Notes: a model not told the origin generated them from the letters alone. Counted from the first letter of the stretch, positions 1-7,334 are shown. The stretch: 12,905 nt of DNA from Rhizobium sp. Q54 (GCA_945901195.1 CAMDKB010000082.1:1-12905), one strand, 5' to 3'. Made by a program: numbers and translations.

Positions 1-27
1 ATCGTCGCGCAAAGCATGGCGTTCCAT
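1..27 (-). CDS. 5' end of an unidentified leftward gene (partial)
   Basis: Only the first nine codons are inside the window, reading MERHALRDD on the minus strand. The start is supported by a strong Shine-Dalgarno sequence (GGAGG, positions 38-34 on the minus strand) six bases before the ATG at 27-25. Nine residues are far too few to recognise a family, so no function is proposed. The gene points away from everything else here. Its promoter region would be the stretch at about 39-110, where I do not see a convincing -35/-10 pair. A second in-frame possibility is the ATG at codon 5, but it lacks a comparably placed Shine-Dalgarno sequence. Confidence 0.6.
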
Positions 28-33
28 CGCAAG

Positions 34-38
34 CCTCC
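34..38 (-). promoter_or_regulatory. Ribosome binding site of the partial leftward gene
   Basis: The minus strand reads GGAGG followed by CTTGCG and then ATG. A consensus Shine-Dalgarno core at six-base spacing is the main reason for accepting a gene start at position 27. Confidence 0.6.
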
Positions 39-110
39 TTCAGGAAGGCTCCCCATGAATCACGCTTTCACTGATTTGCGAATCCCTTAAATGACGACAG
101 GCCCTAGATC

Positions 111-221
111 AGCGTGCTGCAAACCGGAATCGGTTTCCCGCACAAAAGCTGATCGATTCTGAACTATGCAGAGCATCGCTTTTGCGAAAAAACCGGGAGC
201 ATTTTTTCGCGCGATGCTCTG
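111..221. repeat. Intergenic element with two palindromes, resembling rhizobial mosaic repeats
   Basis: This stretch contains two dyads. The first is AAACCG-GAAT-CGGTTT at 121-136. The second is a long hairpin at 169-221: arms CAGAGCATCGC (169-179) and GCGATGCTCTG (211-221) pair perfectly over 11 bp, then a four-base TTTT bulge (180-183), then GCGAAAAAA (184-192) pairs perfectly with TTTTTTCGC (202-210), leaving a nine-base loop. The order (a short AAACCGGAATCGGTTT palindrome, then a GAGCAT...ATGCTC hairpin) is what I recall of dispersed intergenic elements of Rhizobiales such as RIME, which are about 100 bp with two palindromes. Membership of that family is inferred from memory. The hairpin itself is read directly. 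It lies just downstream of the acetyltransferase stop codon. Confidence 0.6.
169..221 (-). terminator. Long hairpin that may end the pump/acetyltransferase transcript
   Basis: The 20-bp stem at 169-221 begins 11 bases after the stop codon of the leftward acetyltransferase gene. A leftward transcript would fold it right after the coding region. There is no T-run immediately after the stem on the minus strand, so it is not a classical intrinsic terminator. It could still act as a 3'-end stabilising or processing structure. Its main identity is probably the repeat element described for the same region. Confidence 0.35.
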
Positions 222-232
222 AGCGCGTGAAA

Positions 233-949
233 TTACGATCCACCCACGCCGTTGAGTTGCGCCAGCGCCGTAATCTGGCGCCCGCTGGCGTCGAAGTTAT
301 CCGGCGATAGCCAGGCTTCCAGGGTTTCGCGCCGCTGCGGCCATTCGCGATCAAGCAGCGAATACCAGGCCGTGTCGCGATTGTGGCCTTTGATGATCAT
401 ATGCTGGCGGAAGACGCCTTCGAAGGTGAAGCCATAGCGCAAGGCGGCATGGCGCGAACCGGCATTACGGTCATTGCACTTCCATTCCAGACGACGAAAT
501 CCAAGCTCATCTATCGCATGCCGAGCCATCAGATAGATAACTTCGGTTCCTGCCCGTGATCGGCGCAGACGGGTGCTGTAAAGCACATTGCCGATTTCGA
601 CGACGCGATTGGGAATATCTATTCGCATGAAACACGCGATGCCCGATGGCTTGCCGCTGTCCTTGTCTATGCAGGCAAAATAGCAGGCGGCGGGAACGGC
701 TCGCTTGCCTGTTATGAAGCTGCGCATTTCGTCGACGGTTCGGGTGGGTTCGTCTGCTGTGTAGCGGAGCAGAAATTCCTGATCATCATCGCCAAGGGAT
801 GCCAAAAGGTCCGCCGCCTGGTTCTCGTCCAGCGGATGAAGGGTGACATAACGGCCTTCCAAAATGACAGGCGCGGGCGCGTGAATGTTGCGCTCCGTCA
901 GGGGCTGTCCAATGTCGTTAAATGTGGTCCTGCCAATAGGTTTTGCCAT
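233..949 (-). CDS. GNAT-family N-acetyltransferase (RimJ/RimL-like)
   Basis: The predicted cytoplasmic enzyme of 238 residues transfers an acetyl group from acetyl-CoA to an amine; the acceptor is unknown. The fold is recognised from the central and C-terminal part. The arginine- and glycine-containing stretch RRSRAGTEV (about 129-137) is where GNAT proteins bind the acetyl-CoA pyrophosphate. The later pattern NDRNAGSRHAALRYGFTFEG (about 159-178), followed by an RD...YSLL..EW ending, is typical of RimJ/RimL-type acetyltransferases. I chose the ATG at 949; a TTG two codons upstream (955) is also open. Neither has a good Shine-Dalgarno sequence. The gene lies 67 bp after the RND pump stop codon in the same direction, so read-through from the pump operon is plausible. 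A weak TTGACG/CAACAT pair at about 986-958 might give it its own promoter. Family call is firm, substrate is not. Confidence 0.85.
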   Translation of the reverse strand: MAKPIGRTTFNDIGQPLTERNIHAPAPVILEGRYVTLHPLDENQAADLLASLGDDDQEFLLRYTADEPTRTVDEMRSFITGKRAVPAACYFACIDKDSGKPSGIACFMRIDIPNRVVEIGNVLYSTRLRRSRAGTEVIYLMARHAIDELGFRRLEWKCNDRNAGSRHAALRYGFTFEGVFRQHMIIKGHNRDTAWYSLLDREWPQRRETLEAWLSPDNFDASGRQITALAQLNGVGGS

Positions 950-1016
950 GGGCAAGCATGTTGGGGCCAGACGCGTTTCCCGTCAATGCCCGCGGGTGCA
1001 ATTGAAGCGAACCCTG

Positions 1017-4000
1017 TCATTCCGCCGCAAGCGGCATCGCCGCCGGCTTGGAATTGGCGCCAACTGCAATTGTAGCTGGTACTGCGGCGGCCCGAACTTG
1101 CTGAGTTTCGTCTCCTTCGTCTGTCGGGCCGAGGACCTTCGAGAAAAGACGGGCTGTCAGACGTCCCAAATCGTCCATCAGCGTGAAAAACGCAGGCACG
1201 AAAACCAGCGACAACACTGTAGAAGCGACAAGACCGCCAATCACGCCAATCGCCATGGGCGCGCGGAATTCGCCGCCATCGCCCACGCCCATAGCCGGGG
1301 GCACCATGCCAGCGACCATAGCGATCGTCGTCATCACGATGGGGCGGGCGCGTTTGCGGCCGGCATCGACGATCGCTTCAAGCCGGTTCATGCCCTGCGC
1401 CAGACGCTCGAGGGCGAAGTCTACGAGCATGATGGCGTTTTTGGTGACGATGCCGATCAGCATCAATATGCCAATCACGACAGGCATGGAGACCGGCTTG
1501 TCGGTAATATAAAGCGCGAAGATCACGCCGCCGATCGACAACGGCAGGGACAGAAGAATTGTGATCGGCTGGAGCACGCTGGCAAACAACAGCACCAGCA
1601 CGGCCAGAACCATCATCAGGCCAGCTCCCATCGCCTGAGCGAAACTGGCGAACACTTCGCCCATGACTTCCGCATCGCCGGATTCCTTCAGGGTGACGCC
1701 TGCGGGCAGATTTTTAGCGGCCGGAAGAGCATAGATCATCGCCAGCGCCTCGCCCAACGCGTCAGTCCCTGTCAGGTCGGCTTCGAGCGCAATCCGGCGA
1801 ACGCGATCATAGCGGCTTATGCTGGTGGGGCCCTGCCCGAAGGTAATTTTAGCCACCGACGTCAGTGGCACGGAGCTACCCGTCCTGGTGATGACGCGGA
1901 CGTTCTGCAGGATGTCCATGTTCTCGCGTGCAGTCGTCTGCAGGCGCACCCGAATGGGAATGAGCCGGTCGCCTGCGTTGAACTTTGCGAGGTTGGCGTC
2001 GATATCACCAATGGTGGCGATACGGATCGCATCGGCTATGGCCTCTGTTGTCACGCCTAGTTCGGCGGCGCGATCACCGTCGGGATCGACACGTATCTCG
2101 GGCCTGTCAAGCGCCGCTGTCGAAACGACATTGGAAATAACAGGCACGCGCTTCATCTGGCCGGCGACTGCTGCGGCGGCGCGCTCTACTGCGGTATTGT
2201 CGAGACCGGACACGACCAGCGACAAGCCGCGCTGGCCGTTTTCGTTCAGGAACCAGAAGCGTATATCTGCGATGGTGCGCAGATCAACGTTCATCTCGCG
2301 CTGCAAGTCCGTCTGGGTTTTTGCGCGTTGGGATTTATGCACGAGCGTGACGACAAGCTGGGCAATGCGCACTTCGGGCGCGCCAAGGCCAACCTTGCCG
2401 CCGTCGATAAAGACACTTGCAACTTCCGGTTTGGAGCGCAGCAGACGTGAGACTTCATCTGTCACGCGCATGGTGTCTTCCAGCCGGGCGCCAGGCGCAA
2501 GCTCGAGGCCCAACAGCAGGCGCGCTTCATCGGCCCGGGGCACGAAACCCTTGGGCAGGAAGCCCGACGCATAAATAGATGCAGCAAAAATCAACACGCC
2601 TGCGATCATGGTGACAAATCTGTGACGCACCGACCATGTGACCAGGCGCACGTAAGAGCTCATGATCAAGCCTTCCCGGACGACCTTTTCCGGGTGCGCG
2701 CGCAGGAAGTAAGCCGCCAAAAGGGGGGTTATCAAACGTGCGACAAGCAGCGAAAAGAATACGGCAATGGCGACAGTCAGACCAAATTGCTTGAAATATT
2801 GTCCGGCGATGCCGCCCATGAAGCTGACAGGCGCAAAAACGGCCATGATTGTCAGCGAAATCGCGATCACGGCCAGACCGATTTCATCGGCGGCCTCCAG
2901 CGAGGCGCGCCAGGGCGTTTTGCCCATATGCATGTGGCGGACAATATTCTCGATTTCGACAATGGCGTCATCCACAAGCACGCCTGTCGCCAGTGTAATG
3001 CCAAGCAGGCTAACAAGGTTCAACGAGAAACCCATTGTGTGGATTGCCCAGAATGTCGGCAGGATAGAGAGCGGCATTGCGATGGAGGTGATCAGCGTCG
3101 CACGCCAGTCGCGCAGGAAGATGAACACGACAAGAATGGAGAGCAATGCGCCTTCCACCAGTGTCTCCATGGCTGATTCATAATTGCCGACAGTGTAATT
3201 GACGTTGGAATCGATCTTGTTGATCGCAACGTTCGGGTGTTCCTTGCGGATTTCGTCCAGCTTCTGGTCCAGCGCCTTTGAGACCACTGCGTCACTGGCG
3301 CCTACGGCGCGTGTGACGCCGAAGCCGACAACAGGACGGCCGTTGAAGCGCGCATAACGACGTTGTTCGGCTGCTGTATCGGTGATCCTGGCAATGTCGG
3401 ACAACCGAACTTGCCGTCCGCCCGGGAGGGTGATCTTGGTCGCGGCGAGTTCATCAATCGTGCGCGCGCCGGCCAGGGTGCGAATGGATTGTTCGCGTCC
3501 GGCGATTTCACCACGCCCACCGGCAAGATCAATGTTGGTCGCGCGTAACTGGCGGTTGACGTCGCCTGCAGTAATGCCCTGAGCCAGCAACCTGTCTGTA
3601 TCGAGTTCGACAAGGACTTCACGGTCCACACCGCCGATGCGCGGCACAGAGCTTACGCCCTTGATGCCTTGCAATCTGCGCGCGATGACGTCATCGACGA
3701 ACCACGACGCCTCTTCCAGAGTCTTGTCGTTGGAGGAAACAGCAAACGTTACAATCGGCAGTCCGACAATATCGAGCCGCGATACGACGGGTTCTTCAAT
3801 GCCGCGCGGAAGGTCCGCTCGCACCTTGGCGATGGCGTCCTTCACATCATTGAGCGCGCGGTCTGTATTGACCTCGATGCGGAATTCCACAGTCGTCTGA
3901 GAGAGGCCATCGGAAATCGCAGATATGATGTGCTTGATGCCGGTGACGCCCGAGACAGCGTCCTCGATTTTTTTCGTGATCTGGGATTCAAGTTCAGAGG

Positions 4001-4166
4001 GCGCCGCGCCGGGCTGGCGGACCATGATCTGGATGATGGGAATGTCGATGTTCGGAAAGCGCGTGATCGGAAGCTGCGCGAAAGAGAACACGCCCAGCAG
4101 CGTCAAAACCACGAACAGAACGATAGACGGTATGGGGTTGCGAATGGACCAGGCGGAAATATTCAT
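1017..4166 (-). CDS. RND multidrug efflux pump, inner-membrane transporter (AcrB/MexB type)
   Basis: This 1049-residue protein is the normal length for a hydrophobe/amphiphile RND transporter. It would form a proton-driven trimer in the inner membrane that captures substrates from the periplasm. One membrane segment lies near 12-30. The first large periplasmic domain runs to about 335, followed by membrane helices at about 336-488 and 515-535. The second periplasmic domain spans about 540-840 and the last helices about 843-998. The proton-relay aspartates appear as the DD pair at 399-400 (GVLVDDAIVEIEN, helix 4), and the partner lysine is K909 in GIVTKNAIMLVD (helix 10). The C-terminal tail (about 1011-1049) is rich in alanine. 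The start codon overlaps the adaptor stop codon by one base (TGATG), with AAGGA nine bases upstream. Substrates cannot be read from the sequence, and no outer-membrane factor gene is present. Confidence 0.96.
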   Translation of the reverse strand: MNISAWSIRNPIPSIVLFVVLTLLGVFSFAQLPITRFPNIDIPIIQIMVRQPGAAPSELESQITKKIEDAVSGVTGIKHIISAISDGLSQTTVEFRIEVNTDRALNDVKDAIAKVRADLPRGIEEPVVSRLDIVGLPIVTFAVSSNDKTLEEASWFVDDVIARRLQGIKGVSSVPRIGGVDREVLVELDTDRLLAQGITAGDVNRQLRATNIDLAGGRGEIAGREQSIRTLAGARTIDELAATKITLPGGRQVRLSDIARITDTAAEQRRYARFNGRPVVGFGVTRAVGASDAVVSKALDQKLDEIRKEHPNVAINKIDSNVNYTVGNYESAMETLVEGALLSILVVFIFLRDWRATLITSIAMPLSILPTFWAIHTMGFSLNLVSLLGITLATGVLVDDAIVEIENIVRHMHMGKTPWRASLEAADEIGLAVIAISLTIMAVFAPVSFMGGIAGQYFKQFGLTVAIAVFFSLLVARLITPLLAAYFLRAHPEKVVREGLIMSSYVRLVTWSVRHRFVTMIAGVLIFAASIYASGFLPKGFVPRADEARLLLGLELAPGARLEDTMRVTDEVSRLLRSKPEVASVFIDGGKVGLGAPEVRIAQLVVTLVHKSQRAKTQTDLQREMNVDLRTIADIRFWFLNENGQRGLSLVVSGLDNTAVERAAAAVAGQMKRVPVISNVVSTAALDRPEIRVDPDGDRAAELGVTTEAIADAIRIATIGDIDANLAKFNAGDRLIPIRVRLQTTARENMDILQNVRVITRTGSSVPLTSVAKITFGQGPTSISRYDRVRRIALEADLTGTDALGEALAMIYALPAAKNLPAGVTLKESGDAEVMGEVFASFAQAMGAGLMMVLAVLVLLFASVLQPITILLSLPLSIGGVIFALYITDKPVSMPVVIGILMLIGIVTKNAIMLVDFALERLAQGMNRLEAIVDAGRKRARPIVMTTIAMVAGMVPPAMGVGDGGEFRAPMAIGVIGGLVASTVLSLVFVPAFFTLMDDLGRLTARLFSKVLGPTDEGDETQQVRAAAVPATIAVGANSKPAAMPLAAE

Positions 4167-5356
4167 CAGCGCTGTTCCTTTGCCGTTACCGGCGTCACGG
4201 CATCTCCGTCCCGCAGGAACGGCCCGGCGCGCACAACGATTGTTTCGCCCGAGTCGATTCCCTTGAGAATTTCTGCTCTCCCGCCGGTGATGAGGCCGAC
4301 CTCGACAGCCCTTGTTTTTACTGCGCCGTTGGCGACAGTCTGCAGGCTGGTTTTGCCGCCATCATAAATGATTGCACTTGAGGGCACGGTGACGGACATG
4401 GAGCGGCGCAATTCAATCGAGGCGCGCGCGAATGAGCCAATGCGCGCCTTGCCTTCGCTCTGCAAAGCGATTCTCACGCGGCCCAGCCGCGACGTACGAT
4501 CAACCTCAGGTGAAAGCAGGCGTATCTTGCCTTCGACTTTAGATCCATCGGCAAGGATCACATCGGCGCCCTGTCCTTCCTTCAGTTCCAGCAGGCGTTG
4601 TTCTGGCACTTCTGCATCGAGTTCAATTTCGCCGTCCGCAATGATCCTGAACATGGGCTCGCCCACGGCGCTGGCGACCGCGCCAAGCTTCGCAGTGCGG
4701 CGCGATACGATACCGGCTGCAGGTGTGCGCACTTCAGACCGTGATATGCGAACCATTAGTTCCGAGCGCTGGGCCTGCAAGTTCTTTTTGTCGGCTTGGG
4801 CGGCGGTCACTGCGTCCTTTGCAGCTTGCACTTGTGCCTGTGCCGTGCGGGCAGCGGCGATCTTCTGATCAGCTATGGCCTGGGTGGTATTGCCGCTCTT
4901 CATTAATGTCTGCGCGCGCTGCAAATCCTGGCCCGTAAATGTTGCGTTGGCCTGGGTGAGGTTGATCTGGCTCTGCGCCTGCGCGATGGCTGCATCTGAC
5001 TTGGCGATGGCGGCATCCGACTGGGCCAATTGCGCGTCGAGCTGATCACGCGAAAGCCTTGCGAGCACTTGTCCCTTGGCGATCTTGTCGCCTTCCTCGG
5101 CAAGCAATTCGATAATTCGCAGACCTTCGATTTCCGGTCCGATCAGAATCTCCATTCTGGGGACAAGCGTGCCGGTGACAGTGACAGCTTCCACAACTTC
5201 GCTGCGAACCGCGGACGTGACTGTTACAGTTGCGGCGACTGGAGGTGTTGCAGTTTTTGTTTCGCTGGCGCGGGCATTGGCTGCTGGCATGGCAAGGGCA
5301 AGCGCTGTGATCAGCACCAAAGTCGTGCGGGGGGACATTTGAAATATTTTCAACAT
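4166..5356 (-). CDS. Periplasmic adaptor (membrane fusion protein) of the RND pump
   Basis: This AcrA/HlyD-type adaptor of 396 residues would bridge the RND transporter and an outer-membrane channel. An N-terminal export signal has a hydrophobic core at about 11-24 and probable cleavage after NARA (residue 30). There is no lipobox cysteine, so it is probably a soluble or peripheral periplasmic protein rather than a lipoprotein. The two halves of the lipoyl (biotinyl-like) domain are at about 73-102 and 207-240. They flank an Ala/Gln-rich helical hairpin at about 103-203, predicted to be coiled coil. Beta-barrel and membrane-proximal domains follow. The ATG at 5356 is supported by GGAGG seven bases upstream, inside the end of the tetR gene, and shares one base with the tetR stop codon (TAATG). 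Translational coupling within the three-gene operon is therefore likely. Confidence 0.95.
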   Translation of the reverse strand: MLKIFQMSPRTTLVLITALALAMPAANARASETKTATPPVAATVTVTSAVRSEVVEAVTVTGTLVPRMEILIGPEIEGLRIIELLAEEGDKIAKGQVLARLSRDQLDAQLAQSDAAIAKSDAAIAQAQSQINLTQANATFTGQDLQRAQTLMKSGNTTQAIADQKIAAARTAQAQVQAAKDAVTAAQADKKNLQAQRSELMVRISRSEVRTPAAGIVSRRTAKLGAVASAVGEPMFRIIADGEIELDAEVPEQRLLELKEGQGADVILADGSKVEGKIRLLSPEVDRTSRLGRVRIALQSEGKARIGSFARASIELRRSMSVTVPSSAIIYDGGKTSLQTVANGAVKTRAVEVGLITGGRAEILKGIDSGETIVVRAGPFLRDGDAVTPVTAKEQR

Positions 5357-6003
5357 TATACGGCCTCCGCTGCCGTCCGGTTAATCGATGTCGCAGCGGC
5401 TGGTTGAGCCACGATAGGATGAATCAATCCGGCCAGCATTGTCAGTATGGTCTGGCCCGTTCCCGCTGCGTCGAAGTGTGGGTCGACGGCGCGCCGAAGG
5501 AATAGCCCGTCGGCAATCACCAGCATCGCGGCGACAATGTCCGGGATCGGGAGCACCGGTGCGATCCAGCCTTCACGGGTTGCGCCTTGCAGCAGCGTGA
5601 TCAGCTCTTCGCAGATGTGCCGTTCGCAATTGTGGTGGGTCGCGCTGATGGCGGAATTTCGTGTCGCTTCGGCGCTTATTTCCAGCCACAAGACTGATTT
5701 ATGGGCCGGCCTCGACAATATGCATTCGTGCATCACCTGGCCCAGGGCCAAAGCGAAGTCTTGCGGCTGGCGGAGCTTGTCAAATGCTTCGAGAACTTCT
5801 TCGCGCGAACGGCTGGAAATTCCCTCGATCAGGGCTTCCTTCGAACCGAAATAGATATAGAGGGCGCCAGCGCTTACACCCGCCTCCTTGCAGATATCCT
5901 GCACGGTCGTGCGGTGAAATCCGGCGCGGGCGAAACAGATTTCCGCTGCATCCAGAATTCGGGTCCTGCGCATCTCCTGCTGGCTTTCGGAAAGCTTGGG
6001 CAT
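5356..6003 (-). CDS. TetR/AcrR-family transcriptional repressor of the pump operon
   Basis: The protein is 215 residues, a usual TetR-family length. An N-terminal helix-turn-helix domain (about 13-59) includes the signature TTVQDICKEAGVSAGALYIYF (split here as TTVQDICKEAG and VSAGALYIYF) and then the GSKEALI stretch. The C-terminal part is the helical ligand-binding and dimerisation domain, whose ligand is unknown. I start it at the ATG at 6003 because GGAGAGG lies directly upstream. The longer open frame from 6051 would begin inside the operator palindrome and has no ribosome site. It is the first gene of the operon and overlaps the adaptor gene by one base, so it should control its own synthesis and that of the pump. 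The palindrome over its promoter fits autorepression relieved by a pump substrate. That regulatory logic is inferred from the family and the layout. Confidence 0.93.
   Translation of the reverse strand: MPKLSESQQEMRRTRILDAAEICFARAGFHRTTVQDICKEAGVSAGALYIYFGSKEALIEGISSRSREEVLEAFDKLRQPQDFALALGQVMHECILSRPAHKSVLWLEISAEATRNSAISATHHNCERHICEELITLLQGATREGWIAPVLPIPDIVAAMLVIADGLFLRRAVDPHFDAAGTGQTILTMLAGLIHPIVAQPAAATSINRTAAEAV
5364..5368 (-). promoter_or_regulatory. Ribosome binding site of the adaptor gene, inside tetR
   Basis: The minus strand reads GGAGG, then CCGTATA, then ATG. This consensus site lies within the last codons of the repressor gene. It fixes the adaptor start at 5356 rather than at the later in-frame ATG (codon 7). 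Confidence 0.75.
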
Positions 6004-6005
6004 AT

Positions 6006-6012
6006 CCTCTCC
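6006..6012 (-). promoter_or_regulatory. Ribosome binding site of tetR
   Basis: The minus strand reads GGAGAGG, then AT, then ATG at 6003. The purine-rich site supports the start at 6003 over the upstream ATG at 6051. Confidence 0.65.
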
Positions 6013-6013
6013 A

Positions 6014-6028
6014 TGTTGCGGCGCAACA
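6014..6028. promoter_or_regulatory. Second dyad in the tetR leader, TGTTGCG-G-CGCAACA
   Basis: Seven-base arms (6014-6020 and 6022-6028) are perfect inverted copies around a single central base. The one-base centre argues against an RNA hairpin and for a protein-binding dyad in DNA. It lies between the operator palindrome and the tetR ribosome binding site. Its sequence is unlike the upstream palindrome, so a different regulator may bind here. That function is inference. Confidence 0.4.
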
Positions 6029-6032
6029 ATAA

Positions 6033-6054
6033 AAAACGAATGATCATTCATTTT
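6033..6054. promoter_or_regulatory. Probable TetR operator palindrome
   Basis: The 12-bp core GAATGATCATTC (6038-6049) is a perfect palindrome. The symmetry extends through AAAA (6033-6036) and TTTT (6051-6054), with one mismatched pair at 6037/6050. This gives a 22-bp near-perfect dyad, a typical size for a TetR-family operator. It lies immediately upstream of the repressor gene and overlaps the proposed -10 element, so a bound dimer would block RNA polymerase. The link to this particular regulator rests on position and symmetry. Confidence 0.75.
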
Positions 6055-6076
6055 ATGAATTTGGCGATTCTGTCAA
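6050..6076 (-). promoter_or_regulatory. Promoter of the tetR-adaptor-pump operon
   Basis: On the minus strand a perfect -35 hexamer TTGACA (6076-6071) is followed after 15 bases by TAAAAT (6055-6050), five of six matches to the -10 consensus. The spacer is shorter than the usual 17, so the exact -10 may be shifted by one or two bases within the AT-rich CATAAAATGA stretch. The start of transcription would fall within or just after the operator palindrome. Confidence 0.6.
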
Positions 6077-6260
6077 GGTGCACCCTGCCTTTTTGCGCCT
6101 GCCAGGATTAAGCGCATACTTATTTAACCAGCTGAAATTTCCTCAATATGTCTGGTGAACTCTCCAAGCGTAAAGTTTTGTAAAATCCCGGACGATTGCG
6201 GAACCGGGCGGCAGGGTCTATCGGGAAAAGAGAGCGGATTTCCCAAACAGCAGGCAGAAG

Positions 6261-7334
6261 ATGACGCTGATCCTTTCCAATGCGGACGTTGAAAAGCTCC
6301 TGACCATGCCAGATTGTATTGCGGCGCTGGAGGAAGCCTATGTGGACCTGGCGGATGGCCGCGGGGTGACGCGCACGCGTTCGGATACGATCACGCCGAC
6401 AGGCCGTCAGGACGCGCTCTACAGTTTGAAATCCATGGACGGGGTGGTTCCGGCGCTAGGGGTCGGCGCGGTGCGGATCAATTCGGATATTCTGACCTGG
6501 CCCAAGATCGGCAACAACGTTCGCCGTGTGAAAGTCCCCGCCGCACCGAACCAGCGCTACACGGGGCTTGTGTTGTTGTTTTCCACCGAAACGGGCGAAC
6601 CGCTGGCCATTTTTCCGGACGGCGTCATGCAGCGCATTCGCGTGGGGGCGACCAACGGTCTGGGCATCAAGTACATGGCGCGGCAGGACGCCAGCCGTAT
6701 TGGCATTCTGGGTTCGGGATGGCAGGCCGGTACACAACTTATGGCCGCTTGCACAGTGCGGGACATCAAGAGCATCCGCTGCTTCAGCCCCAACAAGGAC
6801 AATCGCGAGAAATTCTCTGCGGAAATGAGCGAAATTCTGGGCATTGGAGTTGTGCCTGTCGCGCAAACGGAAGATGCAATCGTCGGGGCTGATATCGTGA
6901 TGTGTTCGACCAATACGGTGGATGCCGTGTTTTTTGAGCGCTGGCTGCACGAGGGCATGCATCTGAGTTCAATCAAGCGCCCGGAAGTTGAGCCTGCCGC
7001 CATTCTGCGCGCAGATCGTGTGGTGGTTCATACCCATGACGGCAAGCCCATTCACACCGTGTCAAAGGGGCTGGAGCTGCCCGAAGACAAGGAAAACATG
7101 GGCTGGCAGGTGGCGTCTGAAATCGATTTCAGGAAACTGCCGACCTTGCCGGAAGTGATTGCCGGGCGTGTGCCGGGACGGACTTCGGATAGCGAAATTA
7201 CCTGCTTTTTAAATAACCTCGGCCTCGGCTATCAATTCGCGGCGGCAGGCGCAGTGGTCTACAAGCGTGCAAAAGAGCAGGGTATCGGGCACGATCTGCC
7301 GACGGACTGGTTCACGGAGGATGTGCATCCGTGA
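6261..7334 (+). CDS. Ornithine cyclodeaminase / mu-crystallin family protein, possibly with altered active site
   Basis: This 357-residue cytoplasmic protein belongs to the NAD(P)-binding ornithine cyclodeaminase, alanine dehydrogenase and mu-crystallin family. The Rossmann nucleotide motif is GILGSGWQAG (148-157), preceded by the family-type helix RVGATNGLGIKYMA (about 127-140). The C-terminal helix with FAAAGAVVYKRAKEQGIG (about 326-343) is also typical. After GMHLSSI (232-238), where cyclodeaminases usually continue with a glycine-glycine/alanine-aspartate segment holding the catalytic acid, this protein goes directly to KRPEVEP. The catalytic aspartate therefore seems absent or displaced, and it may be an imine reductase, a dehydrogenase or another activity. 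The ATG at 6261 has only a weak AGG-containing ribosome site. The gene is divergent from tetR and convergent with the ubiD-family gene. No substrate can be assigned. Confidence 0.88.
   Translation: MTLILSNADVEKLLTMPDCIAALEEAYVDLADGRGVTRTRSDTITPTGRQDALYSLKSMDGVVPALGVGAVRINSDILTWPKIGNNVRRVKVPAAPNQRYTGLVLLFSTETGEPLAIFPDGVMQRIRVGATNGLGIKYMARQDASRIGILGSGWQAGTQLMAACTVRDIKSIRCFSPNKDNREKFSAEMSEILGIGVVPVAQTEDAIVGADIVMCSTNTVDAVFFERWLHEGMHLSSIKRPEVEPAAILRADRVVVHTHDGKPIHTVSKGLELPEDKENMGWQVASEIDFRKLPTLPEVIAGRVPGRTSDSEITCFLNNLGLGYQFAAAGAVVYKRAKEQGIGHDLPTDWFTEDVHP

Noticed and set aside
885..2060. A 391-codon open frame on the plus strand, opposite the RND pump gene.
   Set aside because: Its product is rich in His, Arg and Gln with no recognisable domain. 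It is fully antisense to a gene with clear conserved motifs, and such frames are common opposite GC-rich coding DNA.
6004..6051. An extended tetR start at 6051, adding 16 residues.
   Set aside because: That ATG lies inside the operator palindrome and next to the -10, has no ribosome binding site, and the added residues precede the normal TetR N-terminus.
6158..6186. Possible promoter for the cyclodeaminase-like gene, using TAAAAT at 6181-6186.
   Set aside because: The -10-like hexamer is fair, but no acceptable -35 is found at 16-18 bases upstream (AACTCT at best).
6187..6244. Short inverted repeats CCCGG/CCGGG (6187-6208) and GGGAAA/TTTCCC (6223-6244) in the leader of the cyclodeaminase-like gene.
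   Set aside because: Arms of five and six bases with loops of 12 and 10 bases occur often by chance. They do not form a recognisable riboswitch or attenuator.
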